A stretch of 64,000 nt of DNA from JAGOTP01 sp964582475 (GTDB lineage Bacteria; Patescibacteriota; Patescibacteriia; 2-12-FULL-60-25), in assembly GCA_964582475.1 (NCBI GenBank), contig CAZOQS010000003.1:98681-162680 (forward strand), in the 5' to 3' direction. The position numbers and the translations under genes are program-made. This document shows positions 25,471-33,437 of this stretch, in pieces. Below the pieces are notes generated by a model. It made no database searches and was not told where the DNA came from. It saw nothing but the letters and a program-made list of their open reading frames with translations. Within the stretch, counting starts at the first letter, position 1. Each line of letters starts with the position of its first letter.

Positions 25471-27528
25471 ATGAACCGACTTCTCTCTTTCCTTGGATCA
25501 ATCCTCTTCGCCGTAGCACTGGTTGTTGGAACGGTGTTGCCGCTCCAGACGGTACAGGCGGCAAACACCTGTAGTTTTCGCTGTGCAGCAACCATGGCGC
25601 CAGGCGCGGGGAACTGTAACCCACAGCACTCGTCGAGTGCTCCTTGTACGGCGCAGTGTGATCGCTTTTGTGGACGGCTTGGAATGAGCCGCGATACAAG
25701 CGCCTCGATCAGCTGTACGGACTCCACGGTGACAGGTGGCGCTTCAAGCTGTGGAGCCTGTACGTGTACACCGAACCACACGCAGCTCTGTTCGGGATTG
25801 GTATCGGGGGGACGTGATCCAGATTGTGCTCAAGGCTGTACGGATGTTTGCTCGACGAGTCGTAATAGCGGGCGTCTGAGTCCTGGGGAACGGATAAGCT
25901 GTAGTTCGACTCCTGCTCCGACTTGTGTTGCCGCATCCCGGACGCGGTCAGAGGGGTATTGTCGAGCCTGTATCTCAGAATGTCGCCGTACCAACCAAAG
26001 TGCTACGGATGCGTCCTGTCTCACGACCTGCCAAACACGCGATCTATTTTTCGTGTGTCAGGATTTTACAGCCACAAATCTTGGGTTTGCCGCTACACCA
26101 AGTTCAGGGAGTTCGGGATCAGGGCGTTCGGGTTCGACGGGCAGAACGGGTTCAGGAACAACAGGTGGATCAACGGGCGGAGGCGCGCCAACGGGTACAC
26201 CCGCGCCAGCTCAGGAAGGAGTTTGTAACTTCACTTGTCAGCCGCAAATTGCACCATCTGCAACGGCCTGCACCACAGACGAAGGTTGTGCGACACGGTG
26301 TCGAGATATCTGCGGTCGATCATTCACGGGTGGCACCTGTGTTACGTCCGGGGCAACCGCTCCTCGTTGTGGAGCATCGGTAGGCGGAGCCCCGAGACAA
26401 TGTATCTTTGAATGTACTATCGGCGCCTCAGCACAGGAGCGAACCTGCAATCCTCAAGGAACGGATGATGCGGCACCAGCCAGAGTCTGCGGAGGTTTTT
26501 GTGAAGCATCTTGTCGCGCGGCAAGTATCGGTGAGCGAGTTCCTAGCAGTGCACGTTTTTGCGGGGGTTCAGTGGCTACGTGTCGTGCACCGGGCGGAAC
26601 GACTTCTCCCGGCGGATCAAATGGTGGTACGACGCCTGGAGAAAGCGGCGGAAACAGTGGGAATGGGGGAAGCGGGAGTGTGACACTCGGAGCGGGAGGT
26701 GGAGGTTCACGCTTGGTGAATCCGCTCACAGGAATTGATTCCGTCGCTTCATTAGTAGGTCGTTTGGTGAAAGGGATCCTTGGCATCGTTGGATCAGTCG
26801 CACTTCTCATGTTTATCTACGGAGGTGTCCGTTGGATTTTGTCGGCCGGTGATCCGAAGGATATCTCTGCTTCGAGAAACATCATTCGTAATGCGACAAT
26901 CGGGATGGTGTTGATCTTCTTCTCCTACACGATCAGCAGTGTGATCTTGGGCTTACTGGGCGAGGTTGGCGGAGGGCAGACAAATACAGGTTCCTCCTCT
27001 CAGACGGGCGCATTAGCAACCTGTGTTGAATATGCCGTGAGTCACGGACACATGGGCCGGAACGAAGCGCAGGACAGTACGACGCCTGATTGGGCGTGTC
27101 GTCAGACGCAGCCTTCAGAGCGAACAGATCGAACGCGGTGTATTACCCGCGGTTGTCCTACGCAGGGTGCAACGGTTCTCTGTTGCGCTCCTGCCGCTGG
27201 CACAGCCCCAGATTCAACGCCAACGCCGTCTGGAGCGCCGGGATCTTCGGGTGCACCAGCCCCAACGGGTGGGACGGAGTTATTGGCGGCTGCGCCGGGT
27301 TGTCAGACGGTGATAACGAGCGAGTTCCATCTACGCGCAACCGACACAACAGTGTCTTCTGGACGAACAGTCCAAAGCGGAACGAGAGTAGAGGTTGTAC
27401 GGACGGGAAACTCCGTTCGATCTGGAACGCGCATTCATTTTGTGCGGCTCGTTCCACCGAACGGCACTCCGAGTGAAGGCTGGACCTTCCTCACGCCCGC
27501 GCAGATTACGGCTTGTGCTCGGCCCTAG
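25471..27528 (+). CDS. cysteine-rich secreted protein with VirB2-like segment and C-terminal SH3-like end
   Basis: This 685-residue protein begins 4 bases after the previous gene. A signal peptide (ending VQAA near 33) leads into Cys-rich repeats similar to the preceding protein (NTCSFRC, CGACTCTPNHTQ, CVAASRTRSEGYCRACISEC). A Gly/Ser linker follows, then the two-span pilin-like segment (LVKGILGIVGSVALLMFIYG, SAGDPKDISASRNIIRNAT). A second soluble part has more Cys and ends in a region like a bacterial SH3 domain (HLRATDTTVSSGRTVQSGTR...GWTFLTPAQ). The SH3-like call is tentative. I chose MNRLLSFLG as the start for its signal peptide. Confidence 0.7.
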   Translation: MNRLLSFLGSILFAVALVVGTVLPLQTVQAANTCSFRCAATMAPGAGNCNPQHSSSAPCTAQCDRFCGRLGMSRDTSASISCTDSTVTGGASSCGACTCTPNHTQLCSGLVSGGRDPDCAQGCTDVCSTSRNSGRLSPGERISCSSTPAPTCVAASRTRSEGYCRACISECRRTNQSATDASCLTTCQTRDLFFVCQDFTATNLGFAATPSSGSSGSGRSGSTGRTGSGTTGGSTGGGAPTGTPAPAQEGVCNFTCQPQIAPSATACTTDEGCATRCRDICGRSFTGGTCVTSGATAPRCGASVGGAPRQCIFECTIGASAQERTCNPQGTDDAAPARVCGGFCEASCRAASIGERVPSSARFCGGSVATCRAPGGTTSPGGSNGGTTPGESGGNSGNGGSGSVTLGAGGGGSRLVNPLTGIDSVASLVGRLVKGILGIVGSVALLMFIYGGVRWILSAGDPKDISASRNIIRNATIGMVLIFFSYTISSVILGLLGEVGGGQTNTGSSSQTGALATCVEYAVSHGHMGRNEAQDSTTPDWACRQTQPSERTDRTRCITRGCPTQGATVLCCAPAAGTAPDSTPTPSGAPGSSGAPAPTGGTELLAAAPGCQTVITSEFHLRATDTTVSSGRTVQSGTRVEVVRTGNSVRSGTRIHFVRLVPPNGTPSEGWTFLTPAQITACARP

Positions 27529-27624
27529 AAGATAGGTAAACAAAGTGCTTCACGAGATCTCTCCCCAAATGGGAGAGATCTTTCGTTCTGTTTCTCGGAC
27601 GAATCAGGTATGATGTGTCCATCT

Positions 27625-29739
27625 ATGTCCGTTCGCTCTTTTTTGGGAGGGGTCTTCGCGCTCGGTGCGCTCGTGTTCTTCTTCGCCTCGGCGACGCCTG
27701 CGCTTGCGGTGAATGCCTGTAGCTTTGGGTGTACGGTGACGAGGACTACTCCAACAAGCTGTACGCAGGATACGCAGTGCGCAGACTCCTGCGCGGCTAC
27801 CTGTCGGAGCTTAGGTACGGCGCCAGCTGCACTTCCGGATGCGGCGCACCCTAGTACTTGTGCGCCGGCGACCACGCCAGGTGCGGCACGTGCTTGCACG
27901 CCCTGTACCTGTACGCCCCAAACATCTGTTGGCTGCTCGGATCCCGCCGACGCAGCGGGAGCCTGTCGAACAGGTTGTGATGCTATTTGTGGTACCTATA
28001 ATCGAAATCTCCGAACAAGCCCAATTAGCGGAGTCGCGAGCATCGCCTGCCCAGCTGGTACGGCCGCTCCCGCTCCTCGGTGTGTCAACGTTCCGGCTCG
28101 TCCAGCGGCGGCGCCCAGAGGCTACTGTCAGTATTCCTGCTCCTTTGGTCCAACACGGCAAGTACGTACGAACGTGAGCTGTACGCCAAGCTCGCCTTCG
28201 GAGTGTTCTTCTTCAGCGATTGCTAGAGCGTGTACGGATATTGGACTCATCGCAGCAACGAGCATTGCCTGTGTAAATGGAGCCGGGGGGAATAAATGTG
28301 TCGCAAACTGTATTCGTCCAACGGAAGTTTCAGAAGCGGATCGGGGAACGTGTAATGCGCGACCGAGTGGAACGGCCGAAGCGGATCAGTGTTTAAATAA
28401 ATGTCAGCAGGTCTGTGGAAATCGAGGAATGATCTGTAACACGGACGGAGTTCGATGTAATGGAGGGGCAACACCCGCTCGCTGCGAATTCACCTGCGCG
28501 GTTGCGACGGGGGCGACACGACAAGATGATCGTGCGACGACCTGTGATGCGGCTCAAGGAGCGGGAACGGTGGCGTTGTGTACAACCCGTTGTGCGGCTG
28601 CCTGTGGCGAACGCGGAGGCTTTTGCGATACGACTTCATCTCCGACTTGTGTAGGCGATGGTACGACGCTCCCACCGGGGACGACGGATCCGTCCACATC
28701 GAATAGCGGGGGAAATCCGAGCTCAGCTTCACAACAGCCATCGCGGACGGCGCCTGTCTTTAACGTAACGTTTCCAGATCCCTTTGGAGGCAATCAGACG
28801 TTTCAACAGATCATTGGAAACATCGTTCGCATCATGGTCGGGTTGTGTGGGCTCTTCTTCTTAGCGGTCTTCGTCTATGGCGGAGTTCTGTATCTTACGT
28901 CCGCTGGGGATGCAGGAGCGGTGAAGAAAGGGCGTGAAGCGATTGTGAATGCCGTGATCGGACTCGTAATCGTGCTCTTTTCCTACACAGCTGTTTCGCT
29001 CATCGTTCAATTATCTGATCAGTTTCAATCAAATAGCGTAAGCGGAGTCGACCAATCGCAAAATGCGCTCGATGATGATCCAAACGCGCTTCGTCCAGGT
29101 GGGACGACGCGAGCCACGGGTCGATCTTCTCAGGGAACAGAGACGCCCGCTCCAGGCGCGACAGGAGCGATTCCACCCCCAGAGCCAGGGACGCCAGGAG
29201 CTGCTTGTCGCAGTTACTATCGGGCGGATCCAGCTACCTGTGCTGCGAATCGTGGAGGACCTTGTCCGGTAGGCGTGAGCGATCTCGGTGGGCTAGTGAC
29301 GACTTGGGGGAGAAGCTTCCCTCCAGCGACCCCGGCAGTGCCTGATCCAGCCGCGAGCTGTCGTGCGTGTTTAGAGAATGGAATCCGCGGGCTCCAGGGC
29401 GCGAACCCAGGGCTGACGACGAGCTGTATTCCAGCCCTCGTAAATTTGTGGAGTACTGCTTGTCATGAGGCCTGCAATCCGCAATCGGCGGGAGCTGCTG
29501 GGGGAGAGATGCGTGGGGATGAGCTGTGTAACCCAAATAACTACAACCTCACAGCACCAGGCTGTGTCCGCTGTCAGGACTATTGGGGACAGCTTTCACG
29601 AAATTCAACGATCGAAGGCGTGGGCTGTTCGAACCATGCAGGGAAGGTTCTTGTCTGGTGTGCGGGGGCAGAGTCGCCTGCGCAAACGCGTCGTCCACAA
29701 TCAGGTGGGTACTGTGTGTTCACCGCTCCACGAAGATAG
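27625..29739 (+). CDS. cysteine-rich secreted protein with central VirB2-like segment
   Basis: This 704-residue protein has a signal peptide (MSVRSFLGGVFALGALVFFF, ending ALAV). Cys-rich repeats similar to the two preceding proteins follow (NACSFGC, ACTPCTCTPQT, CRTGCDAICGTY). Then come the two-span pilin-like segment (FQQIIGNIVRIMVGLCGLFF, TSAGDAGAVKKGREAIVNAV) and another extracellular Cys-containing domain of about 250 residues. The TATGAT at about 27611-27616 lies 8-9 bases before the ATG, suggesting a near-leaderless mRNA. Confidence 0.7.
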   Translation: MSVRSFLGGVFALGALVFFFASATPALAVNACSFGCTVTRTTPTSCTQDTQCADSCAATCRSLGTAPAALPDAAHPSTCAPATTPGAARACTPCTCTPQTSVGCSDPADAAGACRTGCDAICGTYNRNLRTSPISGVASIACPAGTAAPAPRCVNVPARPAAAPRGYCQYSCSFGPTRQVRTNVSCTPSSPSECSSSAIARACTDIGLIAATSIACVNGAGGNKCVANCIRPTEVSEADRGTCNARPSGTAEADQCLNKCQQVCGNRGMICNTDGVRCNGGATPARCEFTCAVATGATRQDDRATTCDAAQGAGTVALCTTRCAAACGERGGFCDTTSSPTCVGDGTTLPPGTTDPSTSNSGGNPSSASQQPSRTAPVFNVTFPDPFGGNQTFQQIIGNIVRIMVGLCGLFFLAVFVYGGVLYLTSAGDAGAVKKGREAIVNAVIGLVIVLFSYTAVSLIVQLSDQFQSNSVSGVDQSQNALDDDPNALRPGGTTRATGRSSQGTETPAPGATGAIPPPEPGTPGAACRSYYRADPATCAANRGGPCPVGVSDLGGLVTTWGRSFPPATPAVPDPAASCRACLENGIRGLQGANPGLTTSCIPALVNLWSTACHEACNPQSAGAAGGEMRGDELCNPNNYNLTAPGCVRCQDYWGQLSRNSTIEGVGCSNHAGKVLVWCAGAESPAQTRRPQSGGYCVFTAPRR

Positions 29740-29752
29740 GTAGTGCGTGTGG

Positions 29753-29758
29753 TATACT
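29753..29758 (+). promoter_or_regulatory. -10 box of the small pilin gene
   Basis: TATACT lies 6 bases before an ATG at 29765. The -35 is unclear. Transcription starting about 6-7 bases downstream would begin at or next to that ATG. Confidence 0.5.
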
Positions 29759-29764
29759 TGCCCT

Positions 29765-29806
29765 ATGTCACGATCTTTACGCTGGAAAGGGGGTGAGGAA
29801 GTATGA
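29765..29806 (+). CDS. possible leaderless 13-codon upstream ORF
   Basis: The frame reads MSRSLRWKGGEEV and stops at TGA 29804-29806, overlapping the ATG of the next gene (29803) as ATGA. The predicted transcription start coincides with its first codon. The geometry suggests translational coupling. The peptide itself is probably unimportant. Confidence 0.4.
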   Translation: MSRSLRWKGGEEV

Positions 29807-30156
29807 CGAAACACATGAAGTATGGAGTAAGTTTCGTCGCCTCGCTCGCGCTGGCTCTGTGTGTCGCAGCGCCCGCATTTGCACAAGAAGCGGTTCTGCT
29901 TGCCCCTCCTGCCCCGCAGGCAACCACAGCTCGTTTGATCAACGTAGGACTTGGGTTTCTCTTTATCATTTCGGTTGTGAGTATCTTGATGGGTGGATTC
30001 AAATATATGGTCTCCGGTGGCAGTACGGATAAGGCTGAAGAAGCACGAAAGTACATTATTTCAGGTATTATCGGGCTAGCAATCGTTCTATCTATGTGGG
30101 CTGTTACTATGTACGTGGTAACGGATGTGCTTCAGCCAGCAGCTCCTGTTTTGTAA
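29803..30156 (+). CDS. VirB2/TrbC-like (Mbov_0395-type) pilin protein
   Basis: This 117-residue protein has a signal peptide (MTKHMKYGVSFVASLALALC then VAAPAFAQ) followed by two membrane spans (INVGLGFLFIISVVSILMGG and YIISGIIGLAIVLSMWAVTM) around the loop VSGGSTDKAEEARK. This is the layout of conjugative pilins and of the Mbov_0395-type proteins common in this radiation. GGGGTGAGG precedes the ATG. It may be a major subunit while the larger Cys-rich relatives are decorated forms (inference). Confidence 0.75.
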   Translation: MTKHMKYGVSFVASLALALCVAAPAFAQEAVLLAPPAPQATTARLINVGLGFLFIISVVSILMGGFKYMVSGGSTDKAEEARKYIISGIIGLAIVLSMWAVTMYVVTDVLQPAAPVL

Positions 30157-30189
30157 GGAATGACGTGCCGTTCTCCCTCTATAACAACT

Positions 30190-31182
30190 ATGCGATTCTC
30201 CCTCGCGCGTTTCATCGCGCCTCTCTCGTGTGTGGTACTACTTGTACCCGTCTTAGTGTCCGCTCGGGTAACCGATGCGACCACGGGCCTCGGTGCAACC
30301 GGACAATCCGCCGGACTTTCGACCGCTTGTAGCGGTTCCGCGTCTGACTGTATCGCCACCATGTTGGGGCGGATCTTTAATGTCTTGTTCGGCTTCTTGG
30401 GAATTGTTCTGTTGGGTTACATCATCTACGGAGGTTTCGTTTGGATGACGGCCGACGGCACAAAGGATGTCAGCAAGGCGCAAGAGATTATTCGCAATGC
30501 TGTTATTGGAGTGATCATCATTGCCTGTTCATTTGCGGTGTCTGGTTTCGTGATTCGAGAAGTTGGACAAATCGCAGGAACGACAGGTTCCTCGAGCGGA
30601 GCAGAGGGTGGATCGGGGGCTACGGGCGACCGACCAACGCTCGACCAGCTCATGGACGGAGCCATTCGTCAGTGCTGCTACAGCCAAAATGGAACACCTG
30701 CGCTCGATTGTCAGCGTGATTGTCAGCGAACACCGACTTCATTTGGACTTACCACGGGTGCGACGGCGGACGCGTGTCTTATGGCATGTGGTGCGCGTAT
30801 TTGTCCGAGAGAGGGGCCAGCTGCTGGTCAACAAACCTGCCAAGCGGGTGGAAACAACGCGCCTGTCCTCACGCCAGGACAGACTCAGCCTGGTACGTCT
30901 GCGACACAAGGTGGATATAACGCAGTGGAGTTCTGCCGTCAGTTGGATGTCGAGGCGGGTGTCTTGAACCCTGCGCGTGACGCGTGTCGCATTTGTTCGA
31001 ATGGATGTCTGTCTGAAATCTGTGGAACAAATGGAGGTAACGGAAGAATGCCTGCAGGTATGGGCGGAGCCTTCCCTGTCTTAACGAGTCAGTCGAATGC
31101 AAACTTCGCACGACAACGTTGCGAGACAACTGTTTGTCTCTCGATTTGTGCGAGAGAGCCAAGTCCAATACTTGGCTACTAA
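30190..31182 (+). CDS. pilin-like membrane protein with cysteine-rich C-terminal domain
   Basis: This 330-residue protein reverses the layout of its larger relatives. The signal peptide (VLVSA) and a short loop come first, then the two-span pilin segment (IFNVLFGFLGIVLLGYIIYG, WMTADGTKDVSKAQEIIRNA). After a Ser/Gly linker, an extracellular domain of about 200 residues has some 20 Cys (QCCYSQNG, DCQRDCQ, ACLMACGARIC, CRICSNGCLSEIC). I chose the ATG at 30190 over the upstream 30160 for its signal peptide. Confidence 0.7.
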   Translation: MRFSLARFIAPLSCVVLLVPVLVSARVTDATTGLGATGQSAGLSTACSGSASDCIATMLGRIFNVLFGFLGIVLLGYIIYGGFVWMTADGTKDVSKAQEIIRNAVIGVIIIACSFAVSGFVIREVGQIAGTTGSSSGAEGGSGATGDRPTLDQLMDGAIRQCCYSQNGTPALDCQRDCQRTPTSFGLTTGATADACLMACGARICPREGPAAGQQTCQAGGNNAPVLTPGQTQPGTSATQGGYNAVEFCRQLDVEAGVLNPARDACRICSNGCLSEICGTNGGNGRMPAGMGGAFPVLTSQSNANFARQRCETTVCLSICAREPSPILGY

Positions 31183-31264
31183 AGCTGTGGATGAAATATA
31201 TTGGAAAGTACGATATAATTATCTCGACCTCTCACAACCCTAGGTCTTTCACTCTCTCCTTTCT

Positions 31265-31669
31265 ATGATTCAGATCAAACGCCTCGTTTCCTCGGTCGCG
31301 GTCGGTGCTCTCGCATTCCTCCCGCTGATCGCGTCCGCTCAGACGAACCCTTTCACAGGCACAGGCCAGGGATTGGATTCTATCAATAGAACCCAAGCCG
31401 CCGCAGGGTTAGGTTCTGGTCAGGCAGAGCTCCCAACCATCATCGGTCGTGTCATCAACGTGATCCTTGGTTTCCTCGGGATCATCTTGTTGTTCTATGT
31501 ATTGCTCGCAGGTTTCAAGTGGATGACGGCCGGTGGAAACTCGAAGCAGACGGACGAAGCTCGCGACATGATCAAGAATGCCGTCATCGGTATGGTGATC
31601 ATCGTGGCTGGATTCGCCATCTCGAACTTCGTGATCAAGCAGCTCGCAACACTTGCAAACGCCGCCTAA
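31265..31669 (+). CDS. VirB2/TrbC-like (Mbov_0395-type) pilin protein
   Basis: This 134-residue protein has a signal peptide (MIQIKRLVSSVAVGALAFLP, ending IASAQ). The two-span segment follows (VINVILGFLGIILLFYVLLA and IGMVIIVAGFAISNFVIKQL) with the loop MTAGGNSKQTDEARDMIKNA. A perfect TATAAT at about 31213-31218 gives a leader near 45 bases, longer than most here. It is the last pilin-like gene and is closed by a terminator. Confidence 0.8.
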   Translation: MIQIKRLVSSVAVGALAFLPLIASAQTNPFTGTGQGLDSINRTQAAAGLGSGQAELPTIIGRVINVILGFLGIILLFYVLLAGFKWMTAGGNSKQTDEARDMIKNAVIGMVIIVAGFAISNFVIKQLATLANAA

Positions 31670-31695
31670 CAGTTAAACGGTTGTGGGATAGACGG

Positions 31696-31727
31696 CCCTG
31701 CACCAATTCGGTGCAGGGTTTCGTTTT
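31696..31727 (+). terminator. terminator of the pilin gene run
   Basis: The perfect stem CCCTGCACC / GGTGCAGGG is followed by TTTCGTTTT. Confidence 0.85.
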
Positions 31728-31814
31728 AGGCATATTTGCATGAACAAGCCATTTTCTCTGTATTCAGCCAAAATTTTTGTACTGAACGAGCTGAACAAAG
31801 AAGACGGGAAAGAT

Positions 31815-31924
31815 TGACAAAATGAGCATTTTGTGTCATCCTTCTCAGTTCTTCATCTCTGGATGCTTCGGTCGAAAACGAAGAACAGTCGGCTCTTTTG
31901 ACAACCCGAGTAAGGATTGTCAAA
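31815..31924 (+). promoter_or_regulatory. two palindromes upstream of the GC-rich pair
   Basis: The first is TGACAAAATG AG CATTTTGTGTCA (31815-31838), a near-perfect inverted repeat. The second is TTTGACAA (31897-31904) and TTGTCAAA (31917-31924) with a 12-base spacer. Each left arm also contains TTGACA, a full -35 box, so bound protein could block polymerase. The rest of the 31728-32046 gap shows no gene. Confidence 0.5.
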
Positions 31925-32046
31925 GAAAACGCAACTTTCAGCCCGCCATTCACTGGTAGGGCTTGTTCAGAATTTGGGCCAAGAAAAAGCCCACAAAGCG
32001 TCACAAACGGAAAACAAAGAAAAGCGCGAAAGGAGCGCAAACGAAC

Positions 32047-33420
32047 ATGGCAGACGACTTCGAAGAAGACCTCGGACCGCAGACGTTCGGTGAGGAGCTC
32101 TTCCGTGATCTTGTGAAGGAGAGCGGAGAGAGCCTCGCCGAAGACGGGAGCGGAAGGAAGGTACGAGTCCCCAAGGGGACTTCCCCGTCCGTGTTTCTTG
32201 CCGTCCTGGCCTACGCCGCGGCGAAGAAGATCACGGACATCGGCCCTCTTGTCGCGCTCGGTGCAAACCCCTTCCATGGGGCGAAGCTCCTGGCGCGCGG
32301 CATGTTCATCGGGCTTGCAGCTCTGCTGCAAAACAACAGGCTCCCGGGAGTGTTCCGCTATCTGCTCCAGAGCTTCGGCTCACTCGGCGAAGGCTACCTC
32401 GACGGGACGATCGATAAGGCGCGTCGCAGCGTGCTGGAGCAACTGACCAAGTGGTCCGCCCTGTCAGACCCCGAGAGCGCCATGGGCCCTTCCCTGCGCA
32501 TCGCGCAGGGAATCATCGAGTTCAACAAGGACAAGATCATGGGCAAGGCCAGCGGCCTGCCGGGTCAGTCCGCGTCGACCGATGGGGCCTCCAACAAGAA
32601 CACCAACGACAAGAACAAAGGCGGTAACGCCGGCAACGTGGCAGCTCCGCTGCCGGGAATGGGAACTGAGATGTTCATCAAGGAGTACTTCGAGAGTCTC
32701 GAGAAGAAGGCGGGGACTGACCCCGCCGCGCTGGCGAAGGTTGAGTTCATGCGTGGCGCCCTCGCCGCGTACCAGAGCTCCGCACCTGCCGACGCGGCCT
32801 ACCTCATCGACGCGTCGACGAGGGGGCTCATCGCCCCCGAAGAGATCGCGCGTGCCCTCGCGTTGCTCGACACGGACTTCGTGCCGAGCGGCAAGAAGGA
32901 CACCGCAGGCAGCGAGATCTTCATCTCGGCCCGCGAGGCGCGCCTGAACGACATCGTCCGCGAAGCGCGCAAGCGCGTCGATGAGGCGAAGAAGGTGGCG
33001 GACCCCAAGCCGGCGGACCCCACCAAGAAGAATCCCGACGATCCCCCGCCGGGTGCGATCGGGCCGAAGAAGATCCCGATCGGGAGGCATGGCTTCATCG
33101 ACAACCCCACGTGGGGCGATCAGTCGGTCGATGACAGCCCCGATCCCGGGAAGCTTCGCGAGGGGCGCGTCCGGGAGGAGTGGCTGAAGAAGATGGGGCC
33201 GCCCAAGGCACCGCGCGCTCCCCGGGCGCCCATCAACTGGAACGTCCGGGGCCGCGCGGCGACCGTCTGGTCGCATCGCAACCGGCTCCGGATCCTCGCG
33301 ACGCCGTTTCTCTGGGTCTGGGGCAAGATCCTCTTGCTCTGGGCCGCGGTGAAGGCCCGCTGGGCCGCCCGCAACACGCCTCCGACACCTCCCACTCCAC
33401 CCGCACCCCCGTCCCCCTGA
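32047..33420 (+). CDS. GC-rich cassette gene 1 of pair, unknown protein
   Basis: This 457-residue protein has an acidic start (MADDFEEDLG). A hydrophobic stretch of about 60 residues follows (SPSVFLAVLAYAAAKKITDI onward), then a helical middle with Asn/Gly/Lys linker. A conserved-looking IPIGRHGFIDNPTWGDQSVD patch comes next, then a possible membrane-active helix (ILATPFLWVWGKILLLWAAV) and a Pro-rich end (TPPTPPTPPAPPSP). AAAGGAG lies about 11 bases before the ATG. The next gene starts 17 bases downstream, so the two form an operon. Codon use is far GC-richer than in the pilin genes. I recognise no family. Confidence 0.65.
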   Translation: MADDFEEDLGPQTFGEELFRDLVKESGESLAEDGSGRKVRVPKGTSPSVFLAVLAYAAAKKITDIGPLVALGANPFHGAKLLARGMFIGLAALLQNNRLPGVFRYLLQSFGSLGEGYLDGTIDKARRSVLEQLTKWSALSDPESAMGPSLRIAQGIIEFNKDKIMGKASGLPGQSASTDGASNKNTNDKNKGGNAGNVAAPLPGMGTEMFIKEYFESLEKKAGTDPAALAKVEFMRGALAAYQSSAPADAAYLIDASTRGLIAPEEIARALALLDTDFVPSGKKDTAGSEIFISAREARLNDIVREARKRVDEAKKVADPKPADPTKKNPDDPPPGAIGPKKIPIGRHGFIDNPTWGDQSVDDSPDPGKLREGRVREEWLKKMGPPKAPRAPRAPINWNVRGRAATVWSHRNRLRILATPFLWVWGKILLLWAAVKARWAARNTPPTPPTPPAPPSP

Positions 33421-33437
33421 AAGGAGGACCGTAAGAA

